Positions 34,850 to 44,962 of a DNA stretch of 52,456 bases are shown in pieces (the stretch's first letter is position 1; each line of letters begins with the position of its first letter). The position numbers and the translations under genes were made by a program. The notes beneath the pieces were generated by a model, which made no database searches, was not told the DNA's origin, and saw only the letters and a list, made by a program, of their open reading frames with translations. Origin of the DNA: an uncultured Pelagibacteraceae bacterium (GTDB taxonomy: Bacteria > Pseudomonadota > Alphaproteobacteria > Pelagibacterales > AG-422-B15); the NCBI GenBank assembly GCA_902634045.1, contig CACPJE010000004.1:1-52456 (forward strand), in the 5' to 3' direction.

Positions 34850-35368
34850 TTATAGCTTTTTAGGAATTTTATATAGTTTTTCAGCTGAGAAATTCTCTTT
34901 ATATAAGTCACATATTCTCTGATTTAGCTCTGGATGTATCCAGTTAGAGCATATATCCATCATTGGCCTTAAAACAAAATCTCTGTTATGCATTCGAGGA
35001 TGAGGCAATATGCATTTTGTATTATTTTTTCTTACAAATGAGGTTCTTTCTGGGCGCACAAGTAAAATATCTAAGTCACAGCTTCGTGAAGAATTTTTTT
35101 TATACATATATCTTCCAAGATTCTTTTCAATGTTTTTTAGAATAAGCAGTAACAGCTCAGGTTTTAAAGATGTATCAACCATAAGCGCACCATTGAAAAA
35201 AATATTTGCAGCAGAATTAAAACCTTGTGGTTGAGATGAGTATAGGAATGATTTTTTAATTACATTTATATTATTTTGATTTAATTGTTTAATTGCAAAT
35301 TTTAGAGTTTTAATTGGTCCTCCATATTTAGAAGACATATTTGAACCAATACCAATAATATATATCAT
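34850..35368 (-). CDS. folK: 2-amino-4-hydroxy-6-hydroxymethyldihydropteridine pyrophosphokinase
   Basis: Folate-pathway kinase that pyrophosphorylates hydroxymethyldihydropterin. The N-terminal MIYIIGIGSNMSSKYGG, central FFNGALMVDTSLKPELLL, the DLDILLV metal-binding motif and HPRMHNRDFVLRPMMDI match the family. I start it at the ATG 35368 (172 residues), which overlaps the smpB stop as ATGA; the TTG at 35395 adds nine unconserved residues. Other folate genes are not in the window. Confidence 0.93.
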   Translation of the reverse strand: MIYIIGIGSNMSSKYGGPIKTLKFAIKQLNQNNINVIKKSFLYSSQPQGFNSAANIFFNGALMVDTSLKPELLLLILKNIEKNLGRYMYKKNSSRSCDLDILLVRPERTSFVRKNNTKCILPHPRMHNRDFVLRPMMDICSNWIHPELNQRICDLYKENFSAEKLYKIPKKL

Positions 35369-35802
35369 TTTAAGAACTTCTTTTCTCTCTCCCAACTTTT
35401 CTTTTTCTTAACTTCTCTTTTGTCATGAAGTTTCTTACCTTTTGATAAGGCTATTTCTAGTTTAGCTATTCCATCTTTATTGAAATACAGCTTCGTGGGT
35501 ATCAAAGTAAGAGATTCTTTTTTTAACTTACCTGCTATTTTTTGAATTTCTCTCTTATGAAGCAAAAGTTTTCTTGGCCTAGATTCATCATGATTCATAT
35601 ATGAAGAGTTAGCGTATTTTGAAAAATAAGAATTAATTAAAAATATTTCATTATTTTCTTCTCTAGCAAATGACTCGGAAATATCTACTCTACCATCTCG
35701 CAATGATTTTATCTCACTCCCCATCAGTTGAATCCCTGCTTCAAAAACTTCAATAAAGAAATAATTGAAACGGGCTTTTCTATTTTGGGCTGCTATCTGC
35801 AA
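35365..35802 (-). CDS. smpB: SsrA-binding protein SmpB
   Basis: Partner of tmRNA in trans-translation. The OB-fold core begins NRKARFNYFFIEVFEAGIQL with GSEIKSLRDGRVDI, and the basic C-terminal tail is KKLHDKREVKKKKSWEREKKFL. No ATG is available in frame; the start is TTG at 35802, 2 bases after the dapA stop, giving only six residues before the conserved NRKA, so the N-terminus is short. It has 145 residues. No tmRNA gene is visible in the window. Confidence 0.93.
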   Translation of the reverse strand: MQIAAQNRKARFNYFFIEVFEAGIQLMGSEIKSLRDGRVDISESFAREENNEIFLINSYFSKYANSSYMNHDESRPRKLLLHKREIQKIAGKLKKESLTLIPTKLYFNKDGIAKLEIALSKGKKLHDKREVKKKKSWEREKKFLK

Positions 35803-35804
35803 GA

Positions 35805-36677
35805 TTAAATAAGTGAAGCATGTTTTAATGCTTGATCTACATTTTTTTTGGTTTCTTCAGAAATTTCTGTAAGAGGAAGCCTAATTTCGCTGGAACAAAG
35901 ACCTAATTTATTGGCAGCATATTTTACTGGACCAGGACTTGATTCAATAAATAAAGCTGTGTGCAAAGGCATAAGAAGATCATTGATTTTGCTTGCTTCT
36001 CTAAACTTGCCTTCCAAGCAAAGATTCATAAAATCTGAGCATAGTTTCGGTGCAATATTGGAAGTAACAGAAATTGTGCCATGACCTCCATATAGCATAA
36101 AAGCTAAACAGGTAGCATCATCTCCAGTTAATAAATTAAAATCCTTACCAATATCAACTCTAGAACTGTATACTCTTGGAATATCTGCTGTTGCATCCTT
36201 TACACCTAAAATATTTTTAAGTTTAAATAATTCTTTCATAGTTTTATTAGTCATATTCACCACAGATCTTCCGGGTATGTTGTAAATGATTATTGGTATG
36301 TTTGACCTATTAGCTATAGCTTCATAGTGATTATACATGCCTTTTTGAGTTGGCTTATTATAATATGGGGTCACAATCAATGCGGCATCAGCGCCTGCTT
36401 TTTCAGCGTGACAAGTGAGGTCGATCGCCTCTTCAGTATTGTTCGATCCAGTACCAGCGATTACAGGAACTCTCTTATCTACCTGATCAATACAGACTTC
36501 AACAGCTTTCTTATGTTCTTCATGTGACAATGTTGGTGACTCACCGGTTGTCCCAACTGGAACAACTCCATGAATACCACCATCAATTTGAAAATCTATA
36601 AAGGACCTAAATGATTCCTCATCTATTTTTCCATCCTTAAAAGGTGTAATAAGTGCCGTAAATGATCCTTTTAACAT
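35805..36677 (-). CDS. dapA: 4-hydroxy-tetrahydrodipicolinate synthase
   Basis: Condenses pyruvate and aspartate semialdehyde on the way to lysine and diaminopimelate. The TIM-barrel motifs VVPVGTTGESPTLSHEEH (about 39-56), YYNKPTQKGMYNHY with the catalytic Tyr, and the Schiff-base Lys in ILGVKDATAD (about 162) are clear. It has 290 residues with an ATG start. It is the first gene of the dapA-smpB-folK block and faces slt divergently across 77 bases. Confidence 0.95.
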   Translation of the reverse strand: MLKGSFTALITPFKDGKIDEESFRSFIDFQIDGGIHGVVPVGTTGESPTLSHEEHKKAVEVCIDQVDKRVPVIAGTGSNNTEEAIDLTCHAEKAGADAALIVTPYYNKPTQKGMYNHYEAIANRSNIPIIIYNIPGRSVVNMTNKTMKELFKLKNILGVKDATADIPRVYSSRVDIGKDFNLLTGDDATCLAFMLYGGHGTISVTSNIAPKLCSDFMNLCLEGKFREASKINDLLMPLHTALFIESSPGPVKYAANKLGLCSSEIRLPLTEISEETKKNVDQALKHASLI

Positions 36678-36754
36678 AAATTTATTTTAACATTATTAAT
36701 GATTTAAAAAACAATAAATCATAAATATACTCCCATAAAAAATATCTTAATCTC

Positions 36755-38872
36755 GTGAAAAAAATAGCATTAATCATATTAATAACGTTTATTCCTTATG
36801 GATTAGACGTATCTGCCTCAGTCTATCCTCTCAAAAGACCTGACCATGTAGCAGCATCACTTATGATTGACAAGCTTTTTCCTACCAAAAGACCACTTCA
36901 ACCTATTTTGTCACAAATACTTAGTAACAAAGATTATGAATTATTTGAGCTAGCATTACAAAAAGCTGAACAGTATCAATGGGACAGAGTTAAGGGAATT
37001 CAATCAAATATTAAGGATGATTTAGCAAGAGATATTCTTGAGTGGTTAAGGTATTACAATGGAGCAAGTGATTTAACTTTTTCAAACTATAAAGATTATA
37101 TAAAAAATAATTCACAATGGCCATTGATTGAAAGTATCAAATTTAAAGCAGAATCAAAAATATCATTTAAAGAAGATGATAGAGATTTAGCTAATTATTT
37201 TAAAAATAATCCTCCTCAATCAGGATGGGGTAAAATTTATTATGGGAATGCATTATTAAATATTAAAGAAGTTGAAAAAGGTAGAGATCTTATTAAAGAC
37301 GGATACATTAATGGAAGTCTAACAAGGAAAGAACAGGCGCAAATCATTAAGAAATTTAAAAATTTATTTGATCAAGAAGATCATAAAAAAAGAATAAATA
37401 AACTACTTTGGGATGGAAAGTATCGAACTGCAAGTAGATTAATAAAGCATGTAGACAAGGATTACCAAAAGCTATTTGAAGCAAGAATAGGGCTCATCTC
37501 ATTTGCGGGTGGAGTCGATGATCTTATAGCTAAAGTCCCAAAACAACTAATTAACCATCCAGGATTAGTACATGATAGAATAAGATGGCGAGTTAAAAAA
37601 AGAAAATATGACAGTGCACTTGAATTGCTATTATCAGTAAGTGAAGTTGATCCATCAAAACTTCAAAGGCCAGAAAAATTTTGGCGTCAAAAAAATATTT
37701 TGATTCGAAGATTAATTGATAAACATCAATATAACACAGCCTATAAGCTCACAACAAATCATGGCTTGACTGAAAATGCTGATATTGCTCAAGCTGAATG
37801 GATGGCTGGTTGGATAAGTATTACTTTTTTAGATAATCCTAAAAAAGCGCTGGAACATTTTAGGGAGATATGGAACGTTTCTTCAAGGCCAATATCAAAA
37901 GCTCGTGCAGCCTATTGGATGGGTAAATCATATGAGGAAATAGGAAATATTGAGGAATCTCAGAAATGGTACGGAAAAGGTTCAATATATAGCTTAACTT
38001 TCTATGGGCAATTAGCAGGCATAAAATCTGAAGAAAATATTTTCTTTGAACCTGTAGTCAACATAAAAAGAAACGAAACTGAAGAATCAAAAAATCTTAA
38101 TAAAAAGATTTATGCAGCCATATCTCTTCTTAATGAATTTGATAAACCAAAAATAGTTAAAAAATTTATTAAAGATTTAGCTGATAGAAAGGATATAACA
38201 GTTGCATCAAATGCTATGCAGATTGCATCAGATATTGGAAGGTACGATTTTGCTGTTCAAGCAGGAAAGATATTTTATTATAACAATGTAATCTTAGACA
38301 CAAAAAGTTTTCCAATAGTTGATAGGCCTGAGTTCGGTAAAGTTATATTTCCTGATCAAAGTTTAATCCATTCTGTTATAAGGCAAGAAAGTCAGTTTGA
38401 TCCTAAAGCAGGTAGCCATGCAGGCGCCAAGGGTCTAATGCAATTAATGCCATACACTGCCAAGAGAGTATCTCAAGGTTTAAATCTTGAATATTCAAAA
38501 AACAAACTAACTGAGAATCCAAAATATAATGTTATTCTTGGAAGTGCATATTTAGATATTCTTCTATCTAACTTAGATGGTTCATATATTTTGTCACTCG
38601 CAGCTTACAATGCTGGAGAGTCAAGAGTTGCTGCTTGGATTAAAAGGTATGGTGACCCAAGAAAAGATGATATTGATGCTATAGATTGGATAGAGCTTAT
38701 ACCATTTAAAGAAACTCGTAATTATGTACAAAGGGTTTTAGAGAATGTTCAGGTTTATAGTTTTATAGAAAATAATAATGTACCTCAACCTTACTCAATA
38801 CTTGAAAATTTAAATCGAGGTTATGTAGGTGGAAAAACTATAGTTAAGCCTATAAAAAAGAATGACCTATAA
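36755..38872 (+). CDS. Soluble lytic murein transglycosylase
   Basis: Periplasmic enzyme that cleaves peptidoglycan with formation of anhydromuramyl ends. A Sec signal peptide (MKKIALIILITFIPYGLDVSAS) supports the GTG start. A long alpha-superhelical region of TPR-like repeats (about 50-520) is followed by the SLT domain: VIRQESQFDPKAGSHAGAKG with catalytic Glu545, then LMQLMPYTA and LAAYNAGESRV. The 705-residue length is that of Slt70-type enzymes. It overlaps the following oxidoreductase by 11 bases if that gene uses its first ATG. No Shine-Dalgarno sequence is evident. Confidence 0.93.
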   Translation: MKKIALIILITFIPYGLDVSASVYPLKRPDHVAASLMIDKLFPTKRPLQPILSQILSNKDYELFELALQKAEQYQWDRVKGIQSNIKDDLARDILEWLRYYNGASDLTFSNYKDYIKNNSQWPLIESIKFKAESKISFKEDDRDLANYFKNNPPQSGWGKIYYGNALLNIKEVEKGRDLIKDGYINGSLTRKEQAQIIKKFKNLFDQEDHKKRINKLLWDGKYRTASRLIKHVDKDYQKLFEARIGLISFAGGVDDLIAKVPKQLINHPGLVHDRIRWRVKKRKYDSALELLLSVSEVDPSKLQRPEKFWRQKNILIRRLIDKHQYNTAYKLTTNHGLTENADIAQAEWMAGWISITFLDNPKKALEHFREIWNVSSRPISKARAAYWMGKSYEEIGNIEESQKWYGKGSIYSLTFYGQLAGIKSEENIFFEPVVNIKRNETEESKNLNKKIYAAISLLNEFDKPKIVKKFIKDLADRKDITVASNAMQIASDIGRYDFAVQAGKIFYYNNVILDTKSFPIVDRPEFGKVIFPDQSLIHSVIRQESQFDPKAGSHAGAKGLMQLMPYTAKRVSQGLNLEYSKNKLTENPKYNVILGSAYLDILLSNLDGSYILSLAAYNAGESRVAAWIKRYGDPRKDDIDAIDWIELIPFKETRNYVQRVLENVQVYSFIENNNVPQPYSILENLNRGYVGGKTIVKPIKKNDL

Positions 38873-40169
38873 GATTATGCTACCTAACAATGATAACTCG
38901 TGTGGCTGGATTAATGAATTACCAAAGCGAACTGGCATAAAAGAATTATTAGGACGAGCGAATTGTGACTGGTTGATTATTGGAGCAGGATATACTGGAC
39001 TCTCTGCAGCTAGGCAACTTGGGAATGTATATCCAAATAAAAAAATCATTATTGTAGATGCTCAAGTTGCAGGAGAAGGTGCAAGCAGCAGAAACTCAGG
39101 ATACTTAGTAGATAGTACTATGAATGATGGATTTATATCATCAAAAAGTACTAAGGACTATAAAGCCAAAAGTGATCTATATTCCTTAGGTATTGAAAAA
39201 GTAAAAAAATTTATAGCACAATACCAAGTTGATTGTGATTGGAATGAATGTGGGAAATATTATGCATCCTCAAAAATAGAAGATGAGAAAAAATTGATTA
39301 AGTTTAATGCAATGCTCAATTCATTAAAAATTGAAAATAAAATTTTACAAAAAGATGAGATGCTTAATAAACTTGGGACTGAATTTTATAAAATCGGAAT
39401 ATACACTAATGGTGGAATTCTCTTAAATCCAGGAAAATTAGCTAGAGCTATGGTTGACTCATTGCCTGAAAATGTAATTCTTTATGAAAATTCACCATTA
39501 CTAAATTGGGAAGAAGCAAATAAAAGAATTAAATGTACTTTTAATAAAGGAGTGCTTGAAGCTTCGTCAATCATATTTTGTGCTAATGGTTTTTTATCTT
39601 CTCTTGGGATAGAAAAGCAATATAGCTTTCCTCTTGCGTTAACAGCAAGTATGACAAGAAGTTTAACTGAAACAGAATTTGAAACAATTGGATCACCTCG
39701 TGAGTGGGGGGTATTATCCACTAGACCAATGGGTGCAACAGTTAGAATGACAAAAGATCGTAGAATTCTTATTAGAAATACAGTTTCTCTATGTAACAAA
39801 CGAGTAAATATAGATATTAATAAGTGCATCCATCTTAAAGGTATTCTAAAAAGATTTCCTTCATTACCAAAAGATATTATTGATTCAACCTGGTCAGGCA
39901 TTGTCTGCAGAAGTGGAAATGCTGCTCCAATTTTCAAAAAAATTAGCGATAATATTTATGCTACTGGTTGTTTCAATGGGTCTGGAATTGGACTAGGAAC
40001 TTTATTTGGAGAAGAGATAGCAAATAAAGCATCGAACAATATTACAAATGAAGTTGAATTAATTCAGAAAGCCAAGAAGCCTAATTGGCTACCCCCACAA
40101 CCTTTTTTAAACTTAGGAATCAAAGCAAGATTTTTAATTGATAAAAACTATGCTAAATCAGAATTATAA
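38862..40169 (+). CDS. DAO-family FAD-dependent oxidoreductase (PuuB-like)
   Basis: Flavin oxidoreductase of 435 residues. FAD motif CDWLIIGAGYTGLSAARQLG (about 34-53), VAGEGASSRNSGYLVDS (about 67-83) and C-terminal ATGCFNGSGIGLGTLFGEEIA match the DAO superfamily and resemble gamma-glutamylputrescine oxidases, as does the first copy at 24470. The start may be the ATG at 38862, overlapping slt, or the ATG at 38877, 4 bases after the slt stop. Its stop is 2 bases from the CCA end of tRNA-Ser. Amine oxidation is likely; the natural substrate is not shown. Confidence 0.86.
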   Translation: MTYKIMLPNNDNSCGWINELPKRTGIKELLGRANCDWLIIGAGYTGLSAARQLGNVYPNKKIIIVDAQVAGEGASSRNSGYLVDSTMNDGFISSKSTKDYKAKSDLYSLGIEKVKKFIAQYQVDCDWNECGKYYASSKIEDEKKLIKFNAMLNSLKIENKILQKDEMLNKLGTEFYKIGIYTNGGILLNPGKLARAMVDSLPENVILYENSPLLNWEEANKRIKCTFNKGVLEASSIIFCANGFLSSLGIEKQYSFPLALTASMTRSLTETEFETIGSPREWGVLSTRPMGATVRMTKDRRILIRNTVSLCNKRVNIDINKCIHLKGILKRFPSLPKDIIDSTWSGIVCRSGNAAPIFKKISDNIYATGCFNGSGIGLGTLFGEEIANKASNNITNEVELIQKAKKPNWLPPQPFLNLGIKARFLIDKNYAKSEL

Positions 40170-40171
40170 AA

Positions 40172-40263
40172 TGGCGGAGAGAGTGGGATTCGAACCCACG
40201 GTACATGTTGCCATGTACGACAAGTTAGCAACCTGCTGCTTTCGACCACTCAGCCATCTCTCC
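40172..40263 (-). tRNA. tRNA-Ser (anticodon GCU)
   Basis: On the minus strand this folds as a 92-nt type II tRNA. The acceptor stem is GGAGAGA (40263-40257) with TCTCTCC (40182-40176), the discriminator is G, and CCA is encoded (40174-40172). The anticodon loop TTGCTAA gives GCT, flanked by a stem with two G-U pairs. A long variable arm, with GTACATG pairing to CATGTAC, and the T arm GGTTCGAATCC are present. It reads serine codons AGC and AGU. It lies downstream of gatB on the same strand with 28 bases between. Confidence 0.95.
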
Positions 40264-40291
40264 GGCAATATAAGTGATATCTAATTTAATT

Positions 40292-41734
40292 TTAATTATC
40301 TAGTTTTTTCTTCAAAAGTTTATTTAAGGTACTAGGATTTGCTTTTCCCTTACTTAACTTCATTACTTCACCTACAAAAAATCCTAGAAGCTTTGTTTTT
40401 CCATTCTTGTATTTCTCAATATTATCTGGGTTATTATTTAATACTTCATCAACTAACCTCTCAATTTCTCCTTCATCATTAATTTGTGATAATCCTTTTT
40501 CCTGAATAATTTTATTAGGATTTTTACCTGTCTCACACATATCTTCAAATACATCTTTGGCTAAGCGATTTGAAATTTTCCCATTTTCAATATTATCTAT
40601 TAATTCACCCATCATTTCTGAAGAAATGGGACTATCTTGAATCGAAATATTTTTTTTATTCAAAACTGAAAATAGCTCTCCCGTTACCCAAGTAGTTACA
40701 AGTTTAGGTGTTCTTCCATTAACTACTATCTCATAATATTCACTCGTTGCTTTGTCAGAAACAATAACTTCCGCATCATAATCACTTAGTGAATAATCCC
40801 TAATAAACCTTTCTTTTTTTTTGTCTGGTAGTTCAGGTATATTTTTTTTAATTGTTTCAATCCATTCTTTATCTAAAACTAAAGGTAAAAGATCTGGGTC
40901 GGGAAAGTATCTATAATCATGAGCATCTTCCTTAGATCTCATAGACCGAGTTTCATTAGAATTTATATCATATAAACGTGTTTCTTGATCTACTCTTCCC
41001 CCCGATTCTATCAGCTTAATTTGTCTATTTGCCTCATATATAATTGCAGAGTTTATATGTTTAAAAGAATTTAGATTTTTTATTTCACATCGTATACCTA
41101 ACTCTTCACCTACCTTATTTACTGAAACATTCACATCAGCTCTAAGTGAACCCTGCTCCATATTACCATCACATGTATCTAAATATCTAAGTATGCTTCT
41201 AATCTTTTTAACATAATTAACAGCTTCTTCAGGAGAATTCATATCTGGTTTAGAGACAATCTCCATAAGAGCTATTCCTGAACGATTAAGATCAACAAAT
41301 GTGTAGTTTGGATCTTGGTCATGAAGACTTTTTCCTGCATCTTGTTCAAGATGTAAACGCTCTATTTCAATTCTTTTTTTACCATCTTCAGTCTCAATGT
41401 CTATATATCCCTCTCCTACAATAGGATCCTTATATTGTGATATCTGATACCCTTGAGGTAAATCTTGATAGAAATAATTCTTTCGATCAAAAATTGATTT
41501 CTCATTTATCTTTGCATTAAGTCCAATTCCAGATCTAACGGCCTGTTCAATACAAAAACTATTAATTACTGGCAGCATTCCAGGCATAGCAGCATCTATT
41601 AAACTTACCTGAGAATTTGGATTTGATCCAAAATCAGTTGGAGACGAAGAGAATAATTTTGAATTTGATTTAACTTGAGCATGTATCTCAATTCCTATTA
41701 CTAAGTTCCAGCCATCAATCATTGTGTCCACCAT
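40292..41734 (-). CDS. gatB: Aspartyl/glutamyl-tRNA amidotransferase subunit B
   Basis: Kinase and tRNA-binding subunit of GatCAB, which converts mischarged Glu-tRNA-Gln (and possibly Asp-tRNA-Asn) to the amide form. The N-terminal [32 protein letters not shown], and [18 protein letters not shown] are family hallmarks; the C-terminal tail domain is complete. It has 480 residues. An inner ATG at 41722 (MIDGWN) forms an ATGA overlap with gatA, like other couplings here, and may be the true start. Its presence suggests that GlnRS or AsnRS may be missing. Confidence 0.95.
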   Translation of the reverse strand: MVDTMIDGWNLVIGIEIHAQVKSNSKLFSSSPTDFGSNPNSQVSLIDAAMPGMLPVINSFCIEQAVRSGIGLNAKINEKSIFDRKNYFYQDLPQGYQISQYKDPIVGEGYIDIETEDGKKRIEIERLHLEQDAGKSLHDQDPNYTFVDLNRSGIALMEIVSKPDMNSPEEAVNYVKKIRSILRYLDTCDGNMEQGSLRADVNVSVNKVGEELGIRCEIKNLNSFKHINSAIIYEANRQIKLIESGGRVDQETRLYDINSNETRSMRSKEDAHDYRYFPDPDLLPLVLDKEWIETIKKNIPELPDKKKERFIRDYSLSDYDAEVIVSDKATSEYYEIVVNGRTPKLVTTWVTGELFSVLNKKNISIQDSPISSEMMGELIDNIENGKISNRLAKDVFEDMCETGKNPNKIIQEKGLSQINDEGEIERLVDEVLNNNPDNIEKYKNGKTKLLGFFVGEVMKLSKGKANPSTLNKLLKKKLDN

Positions 41735-43194
41735 TTTTCTGGAACAGCTTGATATTGAACTGTTTCCTCAATATTTTTAGCAATATTGAGAAGCTTCTGT
41801 TCTTCAAATGAGTTGGTGATTAATTGCAAACCAATTGGTAAATTTTTTTCATCATTTGCAAACGGCAAAGATATTCCAGGTATGCCTGCTAAATTTACTG
41901 GAACTGTAAAAATATCATTAAAATAATTTTGAACTGGATCATTTGGTTCATTAGCAATTTCAAACGCAGTACTTGGAGTTGATGGAGTTAAAATCGCATC
42001 TACCTTTTCAAATGCTTTATTAAAATCATCCTTAATCAAAGATCTTACTTTTTGAGCCTTTAAATAATACGCATCATAATATCCTGAAGATAAAACATAA
42101 GTTCCAATTAATATTCTTCTCTTAACTTCATCGCCAAAGCCTTCTGATCTTGTTCTCTCATACATATCAATTAAATCATTACCCTTCTCCCTTAAACCAT
42201 ATCGAACTCCATCATACCGAGCTAAATTTGAAGAGGCTTCTGCAGGTGCGATTATATAATATGTTGGCAAGGCACTCATAGTGTGTGGTAAACTAATATT
42301 AATAATCTCAGCTCCATTAGATTTTAAAAGATCTTTACATTCTTCCCAAGCTTTGAGGGTACTCTTTGGAAGATCATCACTCATAAATTCTTTTGGAAAT
42401 CCTATTTTCATTCCTTTCACATTAGAATTTATATTCTTTGAATAGTTTTCTTTTTCTTTAATAGAAGATGTAGAGTCTTTTTTATCATGACCAGAGATGA
42501 TATCTAACATTATTGCTGCATCATCAACAGTTTTAGTAATTGGCCCTGCCTGGTCTAGAGATGAAGCAAATGCGACTATACCCCATCTTGAAACTCGTCC
42601 ATAAGATGGCTTAAGTCCAACAGTTCCAGTAAAAGAAGCAGGCTGTCTAATAGAACCTCCTGTATCAGTCCCTAATGAAGCAATGCATAAATCTGCAGCA
42701 ACTGCTGCCGCTGAACCTCCAGATGAACCACCCGGTACAAGATCAATTTTTGAATCTTTTGGTCTCCATGGATTTTTTACAGGACCAAAATAACTTGTTT
42801 TATTTGTCGATCCCATTGCAAATTCATCACAGTTTAACTTCCCTAAGCTAATTAAACCTGACTCTTTACAATTCATGGTAACAGTTGATTCATAATTTGG
42901 AATAAAATTTGAAAGGATTTTGCTTGATGCTGTTGTTAGAATGCCTTGAGTACAAAAAAGATCTTTAACTCCTATAGGAATCCCATCAAAATCTCCTTTT
43001 AAACTATTTGAAGCCCTTCGTTCATCTGATTTAGTTGCATCTAATAAGGCAGTTTCTTCTGATATAAAATTAAAACAATTTAATTCTTTTCCTGCCTTAA
43101 TTTTTTTTAAATAAGTTTGTATTAATTCTTTTGACGAAATATGTTTGCTTTTGAGAAGATCCGAAGCTTGTTTAATAGATAAGTTTTCAGTCAT
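41719..43194 (-). CDS. gatA: Aspartyl/glutamyl-tRNA amidotransferase subunit A
   Basis: Glutaminase subunit of GatCAB, of the amidase-signature family. The catalytic Lys lies in [14 protein letters not shown] (near 75), and the Ser-cisSer pair in [14 protein letters not shown] and [13 protein letters not shown] (about 153-185). It has 491 residues. Its ATG directly follows the gatC stop with no intervening base, and its stop overlaps the gatB start region, so the three subunits are made together. Confidence 0.96.
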   Translation of the reverse strand: MTENLSIKQASDLLKSKHISSKELIQTYLKKIKAGKELNCFNFISEETALLDATKSDERRASNSLKGDFDGIPIGVKDLFCTQGILTTASSKILSNFIPNYESTVTMNCKESGLISLGKLNCDEFAMGSTNKTSYFGPVKNPWRPKDSKIDLVPGGSSGGSAAAVAADLCIASLGTDTGGSIRQPASFTGTVGLKPSYGRVSRWGIVAFASSLDQAGPITKTVDDAAIMLDIISGHDKKDSTSSIKEKENYSKNINSNVKGMKIGFPKEFMSDDLPKSTLKAWEECKDLLKSNGAEIINISLPHTMSALPTYYIIAPAEASSNLARYDGVRYGLREKGNDLIDMYERTRSEGFGDEVKRRILIGTYVLSSGYYDAYYLKAQKVRSLIKDDFNKAFEKVDAILTPSTPSTAFEIANEPNDPVQNYFNDIFTVPVNLAGIPGISLPFANDEKNLPIGLQLITNSFEEQKLLNIAKNIEETVQYQAVPEKWWTQ

Positions 43195-43482
43195 TTATTC
43201 AATCACCTTGGGAACAACATAAAATTCCATTTCCTTTTCAGGCGCATTCTCTAGTATATCTTCAGTCTCGTTAATTTTCTCAACAATATCTTTTCGCGAA
43301 AGCAGTATTTGTTCTAATGAATTTGAAGTAGGATCAACATGATCGGTTTTAATTTCTTTTAGTTGATCTACAAATTTTAATATTGAATTTAAATCTTCAC
43401 TTAAGCTATCAAGGTTTTCATCTTTTATTAATATACGTGCTAGCTTGCCAAGTTTTAAAAGGTTTTTCTTATCAAATTCCAT
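43195..43482 (-). CDS. gatC: Aspartyl/glutamyl-tRNA amidotransferase subunit C
   Basis: Small subunit that stabilises GatA-GatB. The N-terminal LLKLGKLARILIKDENLDSLSEDLNSILKFVDQL-like helices (quoted here as LGKLARILIKDE and LNSILKFVDQL) and the VDPTSNS segment match GatC. It has 95 residues. It is the first gene of the gatCAB operon and lies 50 bases from divergent ruvX. Confidence 0.93.
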   Translation of the reverse strand: MEFDKKNLLKLGKLARILIKDENLDSLSEDLNSILKFVDQLKEIKTDHVDPTSNSLEQILLSRKDIVEKINETEDILENAPEKEMEFYVVPKVIE

Positions 43483-43532
43483 ACTGTTTAGAGCTATTAT
43501 CTATAAATATTGTATGATATATAATCAAAAAA

Positions 43533-44021
43533 ATGCTTATTGAAACAAAAAAAGAAGTTGATTTACTTGATCTCAAAAACATTGTTGAAAGTAAGCATAA
43601 AATCATAGGACTAGACTTAGGTAAAAAAAGAATTGGGGTTTCAATCTCTACCTCAGATATGGACGGAGCCCTCCCTCTCAGAACCATAAAATACATAAGT
43701 CTAAAAAGTCTTGTTGAAGAACTTTCTTTAATTATCAAAGATCATAATGTTGGGGCAATGATAATTGGGCTACCAATAAACATGGATGGTTCTGAAGGAA
43801 AAAGTTCTCAATCTATTAGAGATAAATCAAAAGAGATATTAAGCTTCTTTGAGTTGCCTTATTCTTTTTGGGATGAAAGATTATCAACAGCTGCCGTTGA
43901 ACGTTTTTATCAAGCTCCTTCAAAAACAAGGCAAAAAAAAATAAATCAAAAAAAAGACATTGATAACTTAGCATCAGCATTTATTCTGGAAGGTGCCCTT
44001 AAATATATTAAAAGGAACTAG
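43533..44021 (+). CDS. ruvX: Putative pre-16S rRNA nuclease (YqgF/RuvX)
   Basis: RNase H-fold nuclease implicated in maturation of the 5' end of 16S rRNA. The first catalytic Asp is in IIGLDLGKKRIGVSIS (about 25-40), GLPINMDGSEG carries the conserved motif, and the C-terminal KKDIDNLASAFIL holds the last acidic residue. It has 162 residues. A TATAAT lies only a few bases before the ATG, so its transcript may be nearly leaderless. It is followed 2 bases later by pyrB. It is divergent from gatC, a common alphaproteobacterial arrangement. Confidence 0.9.
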   Translation: MLIETKKEVDLLDLKNIVESKHKIIGLDLGKKRIGVSISTSDMDGALPLRTIKYISLKSLVEELSLIIKDHNVGAMIIGLPINMDGSEGKSSQSIRDKSKEILSFFELPYSFWDERLSTAAVERFYQAPSKTRQKKINQKKDIDNLASAFILEGALKYIKRN

Positions 44022-44023
44022 TA

Positions 44024-44962
44024 ATGATTAAGAAGGCAAATATTCCAGAAATTACTCAAAAGCATCTTCATGGTATAAAAAATCTTTCTATTGAAGATAT
44101 CAATAAAATTTTAGAATTAAGCAATTTTTTCAAATTAAAAAATAGAGAGAAAGATAAAAATTATCCAATATTAAAAGGGCGAACGATTATTAACCTTTTT
44201 TTTGAGCCTTCGACAAGAACATTGATATCTTTCGAAATTGCCGCAAAGCGACTAGGTGCAGATGTAATTAATATGAATATTGAAGGCTCGTCTCTAAGGA
44301 AGGGGGAAAGTCTTCACGACACAGCTCAAACATTAGGAGCGATGAATCCAGATCTAGTTGTTATTAGACATGGAATAGATAATGCGTCAAAACAAATTTC
44401 AGAAATTATTAATTGTCCTGTAATTAATGCTGGAGAAGGAATAAATGAGCATCCTACTCAGGCTCTACTAGATGCTTACACAATAGTAGATAATAAGAGA
44501 AGTTTAAAAAATATCACTGTAGCAATATGTGGTGATTTAGAACATAGCCGGGTAGCTCGCTCAAATTACTATCTTCTTAAAAAGATGGAATCAAATGTAA
44601 GATTTGTTTATCCAGAATTCTTTAAACCGAAAGATCTTAATAGATATGATGTTGAAACTTATACTAATCTTGAAGAAGGCATAACTGGAACTGATATTGT
44701 AATGATGTTAAGAATTCAAAATGAAAGAATAACAGATACTAATTTACCTTCCAAAGAATCATATTTTGAAGAATTTGGACTAACTTATGAGAAATTAAAA
44801 TTAGCAAACCCTGATGCTCTTGTCTTGCATCCAGGTCCTATTAATAGAAATGTAGAAATTGAGGACAGATTAGCTGATGACTTAGATAAATCTGTTATTA
44901 ATGAACAGGTAGAAAATGGCGTAGCAGTTCGAATGGCCTGTTTGTCAATAATGGTAAAATAA
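44024..44962 (+). CDS. pyrB: Aspartate carbamoyltransferase catalytic subunit
   Basis: First committed step of pyrimidine synthesis: carbamoyl phosphate plus aspartate. The carbamoyl-phosphate motif is FFEPSTRTLISFE (about 62-74), SLRKGESLHDTAQTLGAM follows, HPTQALLDAYTI binds substrate, and VLHPGPINRNVEI is near the C-terminus. It has 312 residues. No regulatory subunit PyrI and no PyrC-like pseudo-subunit is encoded beside it; plsY follows directly. Confidence 0.96.
   Translation: MIKKANIPEITQKHLHGIKNLSIEDINKILELSNFFKLKNREKDKNYPILKGRTIINLFFEPSTRTLISFEIAAKRLGADVINMNIEGSSLRKGESLHDTAQTLGAMNPDLVVIRHGIDNASKQISEIINCPVINAGEGINEHPTQALLDAYTIVDNKRSLKNITVAICGDLEHSRVARSNYYLLKKMESNVRFVYPEFFKPKDLNRYDVETYTNLEEGITGTDIVMMLRIQNERITDTNLPSKESYFEEFGLTYEKLKLANPDALVLHPGPINRNVEIEDRLADDLDKSVINEQVENGVAVRMACLSIMVK

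Noticed and set aside
39482-39937. 151-residue minus-strand frame opposite the second DAO-family gene
   Set aside because: It lies entirely within a well-supported gene, has no recognisable motif, and its composition follows from the opposite frame.
43501-43532. TATAAT just before ruvX as a firm promoter
   Set aside because: No convincing -35 at the right distance, and AT-rich DNA produces such hexamers often; noted only in the ruvX entry.
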